Part shown: positions 1 to 9,648 of the stretch, in pieces | Layout: every line of letters starts with the position of its first letter | Position numbering within the stretch: position 1 is the first letter of the stretch | Assembly: GCA_021155045.1 (NCBI GenBank) | Contig: JAJNQB010000022.1 | Span: 1 to 59,399, forward strand | DNA length: 59,399 bases | Reading direction: 5' to 3' | Source of the DNA: Arcticibacter sp. | GTDB taxonomy: Bacteria > Bacteroidota > Bacteroidia > 2-12-FULL-35-15 | Position numbers and translations under genes: made by a program | Notes under the pieces: generated by a model | Databases searched by the model: none | What the model saw: only the letters and a program-made list of their open reading frames with translations | What the model was told of the DNA's origin: nothing

Positions 1-1044
1 ACAAGAGGTACTATTCCAATTTATAGTGTTGATGCTTCTTACATGCTTACCAACGAAATTGGATATATAAAAGTTAGCCGATTTGCTGCAACCACTTTTG
101 ATGAATACATGGAAGCATTTGAAAAATTAAAAAAACAAGGATTAAAAAAATTGATTATCGATTTAAGGGATAATGGCGGAGGTTTTTTAAATACGGCAGT
201 TAGTATTGCTGATGAATTTTTAAAAGATGGACAAGAAATTGTTTATACAAAAGGGAAAGCTCGACCAAGAAAAAATTACTTAGCAACTAAAAATGGAAAT
301 TTTGAAAATGGGAAACTTGCTATTTTAATTGATGATGGTTCTGCTTCTGCAAGTGAAATTTTAGCTGGAGCTGTGCAAGATAACGACAGAGGTATTATTG
401 TTGGCAGACGCTCTTTCGGAAAAGGATTGGTGCAAGAAGAAAGCGATTTTTCTGACGGCTCGGCTATTCGATTAACAATTGCCCGCTATTATACACCAAC
501 AGGGCGTTGTATTCAAAAATCTTATAACAATGGCGTAAAAGCTTATTACGAAGAAGAATATCAACGATATATAAATGGAGAACTAGAAAATGTGGATAGC
601 ATTAAAATTGCAGATAGTTTAAAATTTAAAACACCTGCCGGAAAAATTGTTTACGGTGGTGGAGGCATCACACCCGATGTTTTTGTACCAATAGATACTA
701 CAGGCAGAACACACTATCTAGCAGAAGTTTCTTATGCAGGATTGATAAACGATTTTGCATTTCATTACACCGATAAAGAAAGAGCTAAAATAAAAGCGTA
801 TGGTAATTTCGAAAATTACATGAAACAATTTAATATTACTGAAACTGTAATTTCAGAATTTGAAACCTATGCTGAAAAAAATGGAATCAAAAAAAATACA
901 GCAGAACTTAACAAATCTAAAGACTATTTAAAAAATCAATTAAAAGCATTAATTGCCCGAAATATATTTGGAAATCCATATTATTATCAGGCTGTTCAGG
1001 TAAATGATAAAGTTATTTTAAAAACTATAGAGTTGTTGAAATAA
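1..1044 (+). CDS. S41 family C-terminal processing peptidase (5' truncated)
   Basis: The reading frame is open from the first base of the window, so the N-terminus, including the expected signal peptide and most of the PDZ domain, lies outside. The visible part is a Bacteroidota-type carboxy-terminal processing protease: the core LIIDLRDNGGG, then DDGSASASEILAGA carrying the catalytic serine, then GRRSFGKGLVQ carrying the catalytic lysine of the Ser/Lys dyad. After the catalytic core comes the usual C-terminal helical extension of about 130 residues. Such proteases act in the periplasm on protein tails; the substrate here is unknown. The stop codon abuts the stop of the convergent gene with no spacer. 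Confidence 0.9.
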   Translation, partial: TRGTIPIYSVDASYMLTNEIGYIKVSRFAATTFDEYMEAFEKLKKQGLKKLIIDLRDNGGGFLNTAVSIADEFLKDGQEIVYTKGKARPRKNYLATKNGNFENGKLAILIDDGSASASEILAGAVQDNDRGIIVGRRSFGKGLVQEESDFSDGSAIRLTIARYYTPTGRCIQKSYNNGVKAYYEEEYQRYINGELENVDSIKIADSLKFKTPAGKIVYGGGGITPDVFVPIDTTGRTHYLAEVSYAGLINDFAFHYTDKERAKIKAYGNFENYMKQFNITETVISEFETYAEKNGIKKNTAELNKSKDYLKNQLKALIARNIFGNPYYYQAVQVNDKVILKTIELLK

Positions 1045-1848
1045 CTATTTTTTGATTACGCAAACGCATCTAAATCCTAACCACAATTCAGGTTTTGTAT
1101 AAAGAATAGAATCTGAAATTGAACAATTATTAAGGTTATTAATAAAACTCCCTCCTTTTGAAACCCCTTTGTCTAAAATCATTTCAGCAACATTTCCTAT
1201 CATATTGTGTAAACCAAATTTATTGGGAGTTTTTGTTAATGTAGAAATTGTTGCATCGGCATAATAGTACAAAATAGCTGTTTCTTTTACCCATACTTTT
1301 GGTAAGTTATTGTCGGCAATTATTTTTTCATAACCAAATGCACTATTCAAATTTCCAGCAGAAGCTGCATACTCCCATTCCTCTTTAGTCGGTAAACGGT
1401 ACTCAATATTCTGAAAATGTTGCATACTTTTTTTTGCCCGTTTATTTCTTTTTGAAGCAACCGAAGCAAATTGTTTTACCAGTTTTGTCCTCCACATACA
1501 AAAATCTATTGCTTGCTCATAACTTACACCAACCACAGGATAATTCTTATATGCAGGATGTGAAAAATAATATTGAACATAAGGTTCATTGCAAAATTTT
1601 TTATTCCTCCAAACAGTAGTATCAGGTAAAACGAAATCATATTTTTCTGGCTCAAATCTTTTAATCCATTGTACGTATTCTAAATAATCAAAATTTCTAA
1701 TCTCGGAGGCATCTATATAAATAGAATCTTTCAGCCAAACCATTCCTGGTGGATTTTTTAACTTAGAAACAGACTCCTTTCGAACAAGATCGTACTTTTG
1801 TTTACAAGCTATAGCAAGCAACAAAAAGACAAATAGTATTTTTTTCAT
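1045..1848 (-). CDS. FGE/SUMF1-fold lipoprotein
   Basis: This 267-residue protein starts with a short hydrophobic signal ending in AIAC, a lipobox with Cys15, so it should be lipid-anchored. The rest matches the formylglycine-generating-enzyme/sulfatase-modifying fold: YRLPTKEEWEYAASAG in the middle, FGLHNMIGNVAEM, and KGGSF followed by the C-terminal LGFRC. The fold is also used by gliding proteins GldJ and GldK, but this protein is short and has no gld neighbours. The catalytic cysteine pair of true aerobic FGE is not obvious in the KGGSF region, so a structural or binding role is more likely than sulfatase activation. The gene ends tail-to-tail with the S41 peptidase. Confidence 0.75.
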   Translation of the reverse strand: MKKILFVFLLLAIACKQKYDLVRKESVSKLKNPPGMVWLKDSIYIDASEIRNFDYLEYVQWIKRFEPEKYDFVLPDTTVWRNKKFCNEPYVQYYFSHPAYKNYPVVGVSYEQAIDFCMWRTKLVKQFASVASKRNKRAKKSMQHFQNIEYRLPTKEEWEYAASAGNLNSAFGYEKIIADNNLPKVWVKETAILYYYADATISTLTKTPNKFGLHNMIGNVAEMILDKGVSKGGSFINNLNNCSISDSILYTKPELWLGFRCVCVIKK

Positions 1849-1890
1849 ATACGTTTTTATTCTATAACGTAATGTTTCGAAAAGGATACA

Positions 1891-1928
1891 AAAAAAGCTT
1901 GAAAGAAATATTATATCCTATCAAGCTT
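1891..1928 (-). terminator. Rho-independent terminator of the parE-parC operon
   Basis: Read on the minus strand, an 8-bp perfect stem (AAGCTTGA / TCAAGCTT) with an 18-base loop runs straight into a tract of T residues. It lies about 20 bases after the parC stop, where a terminator is expected. Confidence 0.7.
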
Positions 1929-1948
1929 CTTAAAAATGTATTGGCCTT

Positions 1949-4669
1949 CTAAAAATCAAAATCAATCGTCAATTCTGAAGCGCCATCTTTACCTTTCTTT
2001 TTTTTCTTTTTCTTTTTTTCTTCTGATGGTAGTTTTAGCTCTTCGTTCAATTGCATATCAATAGAAATAGCAGATTTTTCTTTTTTAGGTTCTTGTGCTT
2101 TTTTAATTGCTTCTAATGGCGACATGCCACTTTCTTCAAATTCCTCTAAAACTTCATCATCTATTGGCACTTCAACAGGTGGTAATAAATTAATTTCTTT
2201 CACTTTTGCATACGACAATTTATTACCTTTTGCTTTCATTCCTTTAACTTCAATAAATTGAGTTAAATCAATTTGTTGGTCAGGCAATTCTTTGTCTTTT
2301 ACTTTACTAAACTTTAACTCAACTACAGGAATATTTTCTGTTGTTACAATTTCAATTCTTGAGCCTGGAGTTTCTGTAATAAACAAAACTTTTTTATCGG
2401 TTGGCTCAATCATAAAACGTTTTACAAAATATGTTTTACTTTCTCCCTCAAAATAAATAGCTGAAACAGGTTTATTTTGATTGAATTTTTCAATCAAAAT
2501 CATGTCCTCATCAAAATGCGTTGAAAGGTCAAAGCTGGTAATTTTATAAAAGCCACTTTGTGTTATTGTTAAAATTTTATCCGTAGGGCCAAAACTACCA
2601 AGGAAAGTACCTCTTTTATCTGTGTTTAATCTTTGAACGGTATCATCAAACCAAATATCAATTGCCCCTAATGTAGAAACCCCTTTTTCTTTTAAAAGGA
2701 TTTTTCTAACAGCATATTTAGTTACAACATTCCCCATTGAATTACGACCTTTTACTGCCAAATCAGCAAAATTGATATCCCATTGAACTTTTCTTAAGCC
2801 TGGCATTGGTTTTAATTGTACTTCAACCACCTCTGCTTCTCCATTTGGATTTGCAGTAAAATAAAGAATTTCAGAACCTTTTGTCCCTTTAGTTAAATCG
2901 TATTGTTTATCACGGGTTACGCCTGTTACCGGAAAGCGTTTCATAAAAACACTTCCAGATTTTCCATCTCTATAAATTAAATTGTAAACAGTTCTGTCGT
3001 CATTTTTTTTGAAAACAGCAATATGAATTAAATCTTTTCCAACAAAAGCTTTGTCTGTAACTTTTGATACTTGCATCGTACCATCTTTTCTGAAAACGAT
3101 GATATCATCAATATCAGAACATTCACAAACATACTCGTCTTTTTTAAGTCCGAACCCTGCAAAACCTTCTTCTCTGTTTACATATAATTTTTCATTTGCA
3201 ACTACAACTCGTGTAGCCACAATATTTTCGAATGATTTAATTTCTGTTTTACGCTCTTTTCCAACACCGTATTTCTTTTTCAAATTTTTAAAATACTCAA
3301 CAGCAAAATCAATCATATTAGCCAAATGATGGTCAATCTCATTGATACGAGCATCCAAAGCTTTCATTTTTTCATCTGCTTTTGCAGAATCAAAACGGGT
3401 AATACGTATCATTGGAATTTGAGTTAATTTCTCATAATCATCATTTGTAATTGTTCTTATAAATTGTTTTTTATATTTTTTGAAACGTTCATCTAAATAA
3501 ACAAATAATGTTTCTTTGTCTGAATATTGTTTAAAATCGATGTACATTTCATCTTTAATAAAAATCTTTTCCAATGAAGCAAACAAATATGATTCTTGTA
3601 ACTCCCCTTTTTCAATTTCTAATTCTCTCTTTAATAATTCTAATGTTTGATGCGTAGAAATTTTTAATATTTCATTTACACCAATAAATTTAGGCTTATC
3701 ATTTTCAATAATACAAGCATTAGGCGAAATAGAAACTTCGCAATCTGTAAATGCATACAAAGCGTCAATTGTTTTATCAGGCGAAATCCCAGGCACTAAA
3801 TGAACAACAATCTCTACATTTTCAGAAGTATTATCTTCTACCTTTTTAATTTTTATTTTTCCTTTATCATTTGCAGCTATGATCGAATCAATTAATGAGC
3901 CTGTTGTTGTTCCATAAGGAATTTCAGAAATCATTAATATTTTTTTATCTATTGCGGTAATTTTTGCTCTTACTCTAATTTTTCCACCACGCAAACCATC
4001 ATTGTAATTGCTAAAATCCGCCATGCCAGCAGTTGCAAAATCAGGCATTATATCTGTTTTTTTGCCTTTTAAAACAGCAACAGAAGCATCACATAATTCA
4101 TTAAAATTATGTGGCAACATTTTACATGCTAAACCAACAGCAATACCTTCAACCCCTTGAGCCAATAATAAAGGAAATTTTACTGGTAATGTTTGAGGTT
4201 CTTTATTTCTTCCATCGTAACTAGAAAGCCAAGTTGTTGTTTTAGGATTAAAAACTACCTCTAAGGCAAATTTTGATAAACGCGCTTCGATATAACGTGG
4301 AGCTGCTGCCCTATCACCTGTTAAAATATTTCCCCAGTTTCCTTGCGTATCAATCAATAAATCTTTTTGTCCCAATTGAACCAATGCATCTCCGATACTT
4401 GCATCACCATGAGGATGGTATTTCATTGTATGACCGATGATGTTTGCTACTTTGTTGTAACGACCATCGTCTAAATCTTTCATTGAATGTAAAATTCTAC
4501 GCTGAACAGGCTTTAAACCGTCCTCTACATAAGGTACCGCACGTTCTAAAATTACGTAAGATGCGTAATCCAAAAACCAATTTTGGTACATCCCCGAAAT
4601 GTGCGTAATATTATGAAGGTCGCTACCTTCATTACCTAACTCATCATTCGTATTTTCTTCGTTGCTCAT
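1949..4669 (-). CDS. parC: DNA topoisomerase IV subunit A
   Basis: This is the breakage-reunion subunit of a type IIA topoisomerase, 906 residues. The N-terminal winged-helix region carries KYHPHGDASIGDAL at about 84-96 and the active tyrosine Tyr126 in AAAPRYIEAR, which makes the covalent bond to DNA. A beta-pinwheel-type C-terminal domain follows, ending in a lysine-run linker (about eight Lys) and an acidic tail. The gene lies 28 bases after the subunit B gene, which argues for topo IV or a second gyrase-like pair. The residue aligned with E. coli GyrA Ser83 is Ala90. Calling it ParC rather than GyrA is a family inference; the adjacent partner and the Bacteroidota-like HPHGDASIG motif favour ParC. 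Confidence 0.88.
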   Translation of the reverse strand: MSNEENTNDELGNEGSDLHNITHISGMYQNWFLDYASYVILERAVPYVEDGLKPVQRRILHSMKDLDDGRYNKVANIIGHTMKYHPHGDASIGDALVQLGQKDLLIDTQGNWGNILTGDRAAAPRYIEARLSKFALEVVFNPKTTTWLSSYDGRNKEPQTLPVKFPLLLAQGVEGIAVGLACKMLPHNFNELCDASVAVLKGKKTDIMPDFATAGMADFSNYNDGLRGGKIRVRAKITAIDKKILMISEIPYGTTTGSLIDSIIAANDKGKIKIKKVEDNTSENVEIVVHLVPGISPDKTIDALYAFTDCEVSISPNACIIENDKPKFIGVNEILKISTHQTLELLKRELEIEKGELQESYLFASLEKIFIKDEMYIDFKQYSDKETLFVYLDERFKKYKKQFIRTITNDDYEKLTQIPMIRITRFDSAKADEKMKALDARINEIDHHLANMIDFAVEYFKNLKKKYGVGKERKTEIKSFENIVATRVVVANEKLYVNREEGFAGFGLKKDEYVCECSDIDDIIVFRKDGTMQVSKVTDKAFVGKDLIHIAVFKKNDDRTVYNLIYRDGKSGSVFMKRFPVTGVTRDKQYDLTKGTKGSEILYFTANPNGEAEVVEVQLKPMPGLRKVQWDINFADLAVKGRNSMGNVVTKYAVRKILLKEKGVSTLGAIDIWFDDTVQRLNTDKRGTFLGSFGPTDKILTITQSGFYKITSFDLSTHFDEDMILIEKFNQNKPVSAIYFEGESKTYFVKRFMIEPTDKKVLFITETPGSRIEIVTTENIPVVELKFSKVKDKELPDQQIDLTQFIEVKGMKAKGNKLSYAKVKEINLLPPVEVPIDDEVLEEFEESGMSPLEAIKKAQEPKKEKSAISIDMQLNEELKLPSEEKKKKKKKKGKDGASELTIDFDF

Positions 4670-4697
4670 AATTGTTCTTAAATCTAAATACTAAAAT

Positions 4698-6545
4698 CTA
4701 CCCTTCTACCAAATCTTTTTCTACCACCAAATTATCTATAATAAAGTCTTGACGTTCTTGTGTATTTTTTCCCATATAATATCCTAACAGCTCAGCAATA
4801 TTTCTGTCTTTACCAAGAATAACCGGATCTTTACGCATATCAGCGCCAATAAACAATTTAAACTCGTCTGGCGAAATTTCTCCTAATCCTTTAAATCGTG
4901 TTATTTCTGGTTTACTTCCAAGCTTTTCAATTGCAGCTCTTCTTTCGTCTTCGCTATAACAATAAATAGTTTCCTTTTTATTTCTTACTCTAAAGAGTGG
5001 TGTTTGTAATATATAAACGTGACCATTTTTTACTAAGTCAGGAAAAAATTGCAAAAAGAAAGTCATCAATAATAAGCGAATATGCATACCATCCACATCG
5101 GCATCAGTAGCAACAATTATGTTATTGTATCTTAAATTTTCGATGCCATCTTCAATATTTAAAGCAGCTTGCAACAAATTAAATTCTTCGTTTTCGTAAA
5201 CTATTTTTTTTGTTAATCCGTAAGCATTTAATGGTTTTCCTTTTAAACTAAATACAGCTTGTGTATTTACATCACGTGTTTTGGTGATAGAACCACTTGC
5301 AGAATCTCCCTCACAAATAAATAATGTAGTATCTAATTTTCGTTCATCGTTTGATGTTAAATGAACTCTGCAGTCGCGTAACTTTTTATTATGAAGATTA
5401 GACTTTTTTGCCCTATCACGCGCAAGCTTTTGAATGCCCTGTAAATCTTTTCGTTCACGCTCACTTTGTTGAATTTTTTGTAAAATAGCTTGAGCTGTTT
5501 CTGGATTTTTATGCAAAAAATTATCCAACTCAGTTTTTAAAAAATCTCCAATAAACGCTTTAACTGAAGGTCCTTTAGGTCCAACTTCTTGTGAACCTAG
5601 TTTGGTTTTTGTTTGCGATTCAAAAACTGGCTCTTGCACTTTTATACTTACAGCAGCAATAATGGAAGTACGAATATCAACCGCTTCATAATCTTTTTTA
5701 TAAAAATCCCGAATCGTTTTTACAACTGCTTCACGAAATGCTCCTTGATGTGTTCCTCCTTGCGTTGTATGTTGGCCATTCACAAAAGAATAATACTCTT
5801 CGCCATATTGTTGATTACTATGAGTCATCGCTACTTCAATATCATAACCTTTAAGATGAATGGTTGGATATAAAATTGAACCTGTAATATTTTGAGTTAG
5901 CAAGTCGAGTAGCCCATTTTCGGAATGAAATTTTTGTCCATTATATACAATGGTCAAGCCTGTATTCAAATAGGCATAATTCCAAAGCATTTTTTCAACA
6001 TACTCGTTTAAAAAATGATATTTCCCAAATATTTTTTCGTCAGGAATAAAAGAGACTAACGTTCCTTGACGCAAATCTGAATCAACAATTTTTGTTTCTT
6101 TGGTTAAATTACCAGTTGAAAATTCTGCTGATTTTGTTTTTCCTTCTCTAAATGCTTGTACTTGAAAATAGCTAGACAAAGCATTTACTGCTTTTGTTCC
6201 TACACCATTTAAACCAACCGATTTTTTAAATGCCTCTGAATCGTATTTTGCTCCCGTATTAATTTTTGAAACTACATCTACTAATTTACCCAATGGGATA
6301 CCTCTACCATAATCACGTACACGTACTGTTTTATCTTTAATGCTTACTTCAATAGTTTTTCCATTCCCCATCACAAATTCATCAATACAGTTGTCGAGTG
6401 TTTCCTTCAACAAAATATAAATACCATCATCAGGAGATGAACCATCGCCTAACTTTCCAATGTACATTCCAGGACGCAAACGAATATGCTCATTCCACTC
6501 CAGCGTCCGGATACTGTCTTCTGTATATTTTACTTCTTTTGTCAT
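4698..6545 (-). CDS. parE: DNA topoisomerase IV subunit B
   Basis: This is the ATPase subunit of the type IIA topoisomerase, partner of the next gene. The GHKL ATP site is complete: LDNCIDE with Asn52 and Glu56 region, DYGRGIP at about 78-84, and GLNGVGTKAVNAL from about 111. The TOPRIM metal site follows, with CEGDSASGS near residue 410 and DADVDG near 480. I chose the ATG at 6545 (MTKEVKYTED), because an upstream in-frame start at 6584 would overlap the preceding gene and adds a tail not seen in the family. The length of 615 residues fits ParE. It sits in a leftward operon, 19 bases after the TPR protein gene. Confidence 0.9.
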   Translation of the reverse strand: MTKEVKYTEDSIRTLEWNEHIRLRPGMYIGKLGDGSSPDDGIYILLKETLDNCIDEFVMGNGKTIEVSIKDKTVRVRDYGRGIPLGKLVDVVSKINTGAKYDSEAFKKSVGLNGVGTKAVNALSSYFQVQAFREGKTKSAEFSTGNLTKETKIVDSDLRQGTLVSFIPDEKIFGKYHFLNEYVEKMLWNYAYLNTGLTIVYNGQKFHSENGLLDLLTQNITGSILYPTIHLKGYDIEVAMTHSNQQYGEEYYSFVNGQHTTQGGTHQGAFREAVVKTIRDFYKKDYEAVDIRTSIIAAVSIKVQEPVFESQTKTKLGSQEVGPKGPSVKAFIGDFLKTELDNFLHKNPETAQAILQKIQQSERERKDLQGIQKLARDRAKKSNLHNKKLRDCRVHLTSNDERKLDTTLFICEGDSASGSITKTRDVNTQAVFSLKGKPLNAYGLTKKIVYENEEFNLLQAALNIEDGIENLRYNNIIVATDADVDGMHIRLLLMTFFLQFFPDLVKNGHVYILQTPLFRVRNKKETIYCYSEDERRAAIEKLGSKPEITRFKGLGEISPDEFKLFIGADMRKDPVILGKDRNIAELLGYYMGKNTQERQDFIIDNLVVEKDLVEG

Positions 6546-6564
6546 TAAGTTAAATTTTAAAAAT

Positions 6565-7365
6565 CTATTTACAATAAATGTCAATTAATTTCTGCACGCT
6601 TCCATCACCTAAAAGTTTGCAAGTACCAAATGACTTACAAGCATCAGCATATTGATTTAGCTTTACATGACAAATACCCTTATTATAATAAGCATCAATA
6701 TCACTAGGCGTATTTTGAATTTTATTTTCAAAATATCTCAATGCTTGTTTTAAATATACCATAGCTAAGTCCATTTTATTTTCTTTAACCTTTCTTTCAT
6801 ACAACCCATATAACTGGGACTGTTTATAACCTTCGTTGGGTTTAACCAAATACATTTTCATAGTATTTCCAGATGATTCATTGCTACTCGAACTTTTGGG
6901 ATAATTTCTTTCTGCTAATGCGCTAAAATAAATATAGGTAAACATTTTTGTTTGCACACTCCTCCCTCCATTCTTTGCTGGATTCCAAAGTCCAGATGTC
7001 ATCTGAATCAAACGTACTGCTTCATTTTTTAAATCTGAGTTTATTTTCTTCATCTGATCGAGGCTATACTCTTTGGTAATATAACCCTCTATTTTTTCAA
7101 TCGTATAATCCGACACCCTAATACTATCAACAAGTCCTAATGAATCGACTATAAAAGAAAGCTTCACTTTTGCAGAAAAGAAACCATTCAAAGCTTCAAT
7201 AGTCATTTGTTTATTCCAAAAAATCAAAGAATCATATTCTGTTTTTCCATATTTAAATTGAGGAAAATCTTCAGTTTTTTTCTTAAATAATTCAAACTCC
7301 TTAACTTTTTGAGCGAAAGAAAGTTCAGAAAACAATAAGGTAAATATGACTAGATAGCGAAACAT
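6565..7365 (-). CDS. Secreted protein with TonB-C-like and TPR domains
   Basis: The protein has 266 residues and a signal peptide of about 18 residues. Residues about 60-150 resemble a TonB C-terminal domain: a strand with VKLSFIVDSLGLVDSIRV, a helix EAVRLIQMTSGLWNPAKNGG, and a closing hydrophobic strand FTYIYFSA. The C-terminal 80 residues read as TPR-like helices (DIDAYYNKGICHVKLNQYADACKSF). It lacks the N-terminal membrane anchor and proline-rich linker of a real TonB, so it probably binds protein in the periplasm rather than transducing energy. It lies between ychF and parE with gaps of about 20 bases on each side, so it is likely co-transcribed. No function can be named. Confidence 0.65.
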   Translation of the reverse strand: MFRYLVIFTLLFSELSFAQKVKEFELFKKKTEDFPQFKYGKTEYDSLIFWNKQMTIEALNGFFSAKVKLSFIVDSLGLVDSIRVSDYTIEKIEGYITKEYSLDQMKKINSDLKNEAVRLIQMTSGLWNPAKNGGRSVQTKMFTYIYFSALAERNYPKSSSSNESSGNTMKMYLVKPNEGYKQSQLYGLYERKVKENKMDLAMVYLKQALRYFENKIQNTPSDIDAYYNKGICHVKLNQYADACKSFGTCKLLGDGSVQKLIDIYCK

Positions 7366-7385
7366 TAATTGAAATGTATAATTTA

Positions 7386-8486
7386 TTAAACATTAAACCT
7401 AAAATGCATCAAATCACCATCTGATACAACATATTCTTTTCCTTCAACACCCATTTTACCTGCTTCTTTACATGCTGCTTCAGACCCAAGCGTAACAAAA
7501 TCATTGTATTTAATAACTTCCGCACGAATAAATCCTTTTTCAAAATCGGTATGAATAACGCCAGCGGCCTGAGGTGCAGTCATTCCCTTAGTAATTGTCC
7601 AAGCACGAACTTCTTTCACACCAGCAGTAAAGTAAGTATGTAAATCCAATAAACGATAAGCTGCTTTTATTAATTTATTTACTCCTGGTTCTTTCAAACC
7701 GATCTCACTTAAAAACATTTCACGCTCCTCATAAGTATCCAAACTTGCTATTTCTGCTTCCATTGCAGCTGTAATAATTAGCACTTCTGCATTTTCATTT
7801 TTTACTGCTTCTTTAACCTCATCCACATATTTGTTTCCATTCACTACAGAACCTTCATCTACATTGCAAACATACAAAACGGGCTTTATTGTCAATAAAT
7901 GTATATCAGCAACATAAGGCAATTCTTCGGGCAATAAATTTGCTGCACGAGCCGATTGCCCTTGTTCTAACAAACCTTTTACTCGTAATAAAATATCATA
8001 CGCTTTTTTAGCATCTTTATCATTCCCTGTTTTCGCAAGCTTTTCAACTCGCTTAATTTTTGTATCGACAGATTCTAAATCTTTTAACTGCAACTCCGTA
8101 TCAATAATTTCTTTATCACGAACAGGATTTACCGAACCATCCACATGAACAACATTTGGGTCGTCAAAGCAACGCAACACATGTATGATAGCATTTGTTT
8201 CTCTGATGTTTGCTAAAAATTTATTTCCTAAACCTTCGCCTTTGCTTGCTCCTTTTACCAAACCTGCAATATCAACAATTTCAACGGTAGTTGGAACAAC
8301 ACGTTCTGGTTTTACTAGCCCTTCGAGTACAGCAAGCCTTTCATCAGGAACAGTAATTACTCCAACATTAGGCTCTATTGTACAAAATGGATAATTTGCA
8401 GCTTGAGCTTTTGCATTTGATAAACAATTAAATAAAGTTGATTTTCCAACATTCGGTAATCCAACAATTCCACACTGTAATGCCAT
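7386..8486 (-). CDS. ychF: Redox-regulated ATPase YchF (Obg-like)
   Basis: This is the universal P-loop protein YchF/OLA1, an ATP-preferring member of the Obg family that binds ribosomes and acts in translation and oxidative stress responses. Walker A GLPNVGKS is at residues 9-16, the G2/G3 region has DIAGLVKGASKGEGLGN, the nucleotide-specificity loop reads CNVDEGS, and the TGS domain closes the protein. I chose the ATG at 8486 (MALQCGIVG), giving 366 residues, the usual family length. The longer frame from 8522 adds a 12-residue tail unlike the family. It heads a leftward run with the TonB-C/TPR gene, parE and parC. Confidence 0.93.
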   Translation of the reverse strand: MALQCGIVGLPNVGKSTLFNCLSNAKAQAANYPFCTIEPNVGVITVPDERLAVLEGLVKPERVVPTTVEIVDIAGLVKGASKGEGLGNKFLANIRETNAIIHVLRCFDDPNVVHVDGSVNPVRDKEIIDTELQLKDLESVDTKIKRVEKLAKTGNDKDAKKAYDILLRVKGLLEQGQSARAANLLPEELPYVADIHLLTIKPVLYVCNVDEGSVVNGNKYVDEVKEAVKNENAEVLIITAAMEAEIASLDTYEEREMFLSEIGLKEPGVNKLIKAAYRLLDLHTYFTAGVKEVRAWTITKGMTAPQAAGVIHTDFEKGFIRAEVIKYNDFVTLGSEAACKEAGKMGVEGKEYVVSDGDLMHFRFNV

Positions 8487-8709
8487 AAAAAATAAGTTAA
8501 AAATTTTAAAGGTAAAAGGCAAAAAGTTTTTAGTTAATTAGTAATTGTTACCTAACTAAACCATAAACTAATCATCCAATCGACCAATTTCAGCCCGCAA
8601 ATATAACCAACTATCAAGTTATTTAAAACCCATATCTGCCTTAATTGTATTGAGTTTTCAACAATAAAAACATATTTTCAACAAAAGGTGAAAGGCTTGT
8701 AAAAAGTGG

Positions 8710-8717
8710 TACTTTTG
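8710..8717 (+). promoter_or_regulatory. Putative -7 box for the transketolase operon
   Basis: TACTTTTG matches the Bacteroidota TAnnTTTG -7 consensus and sits about 40 bases before the start codon. A good -33 TTTG at the usual spacing is not visible, so this rests on the -7 match alone. Confidence 0.4.
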
Positions 8718-8757
8718 AACACTTAATAAAATAAAACAACATTTAATCAACATAATT

Positions 8758-9606
8758 ATGGCTTCAACAGCAGAATTAGAAAAAATTGTTACACAAGTTA
8801 GAAGAGATATTGTAAGAATGGTTCATGCTGTAAATTCAGGACACCCAGGTGGTTCATTAGGGTGTACTGAATATTTTGTTTCCTTGTATTTTGAAATAAT
8901 GAAACATAATCCATCAAAATTTAATATGAATGGCAATAACGAAGATTTATTCTTTTTGTCAAACGGACATATATCACCTGTATTTTATAGTGTTTTAGCT
9001 CATTCGGGTTATTTTCCAGTACAAGAACTTTCTACTTTCAGAAAATTAAACTCACGCTTGCAAGGACATCCAACAACTCACGAACATTTACCGGGTGTAA
9101 GAGTTGCTTCTGGCTCATTAGGACAAGGAATGTCGGTTGCTATTGGATCTGCTTTAGCAAAAAAATTGAATAATGATAGTACAATTGTATATTCATTGCA
9201 TGGCGATGGAGAATTGCAGGAAGGACAAATTTGGGAAGCAGCTATGTATGCATCTGCAAAAAAAGTAGATAATATTATTGCAACAGTTGATTTGAACGGC
9301 CAACAAATTGATGGTTCTACCGATGCAGTTTTAAACATGGGAAGCTTAAAAGCAAAATTCGAAGCGTTCGGCTGGGATGTTATCGATTTGGAAAAAGGGA
9401 ATGATATTTCTTCTGTAGTTGCTACTTTGCAAAAAGCTAAAACTCACACAGGAAAAGGAAAACCTGTAATTATTTTAATGAAAACAGAAATGGGTAATGG
9501 AGTTGATTTTATGATGGGAAGCCACAAATGGCATGGCGTTGCTCCAAATGATGAACAATTGGCACAGGCTTTGAATCAAAATGCTGAAACACTTGGAGAT
9601 TATTAA
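8758..9606 (+). CDS. Transketolase, N-terminal (TPP-binding) subunit
   Basis: This is the first half of a split transketolase, 282 residues. It binds thiamine diphosphate and metal through the GDGELQEGQIWE motif at about 149-158 with the closing Asn170. It also has the conserved NSGHPGGSLG near residues 26-35 and LSNGHISP near 67-74. The enzyme moves two-carbon ketol units between sugar phosphates in the pentose phosphate pathway and needs the C-terminal subunit encoded at 11052-12005 to form an active site. In this genome the two halves are separated by the VWA gene. The start follows an A-rich leader and gives a standard family N-terminus. Confidence 0.93.
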   Translation: MASTAELEKIVTQVRRDIVRMVHAVNSGHPGGSLGCTEYFVSLYFEIMKHNPSKFNMNGNNEDLFFLSNGHISPVFYSVLAHSGYFPVQELSTFRKLNSRLQGHPTTHEHLPGVRVASGSLGQGMSVAIGSALAKKLNNDSTIVYSLHGDGELQEGQIWEAAMYASAKKVDNIIATVDLNGQQIDGSTDAVLNMGSLKAKFEAFGWDVIDLEKGNDISSVVATLQKAKTHTGKGKPVIILMKTEMGNGVDFMMGSHKWHGVAPNDEQLAQALNQNAETLGDY

Positions 9607-9648
9607 ACTAAGTTGAAAGTGAATAAATTCAAAAGTCAAAAAAAAGTT

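Noticed and set aside
1993..2024. A frameshift-prone homopolymer at the end of parC
   Set aside because: The lysine run uses mixed AAA and AAG codons, so the tract is broken up, and the frame continues normally to the acidic tail.
8650..8690. Two TTTTCAACA motifs before the transketolase gene as DnaA boxes
   Set aside because: They do not match TTATCCACA well enough, and no dnaA, gidA or other origin genes are nearby.
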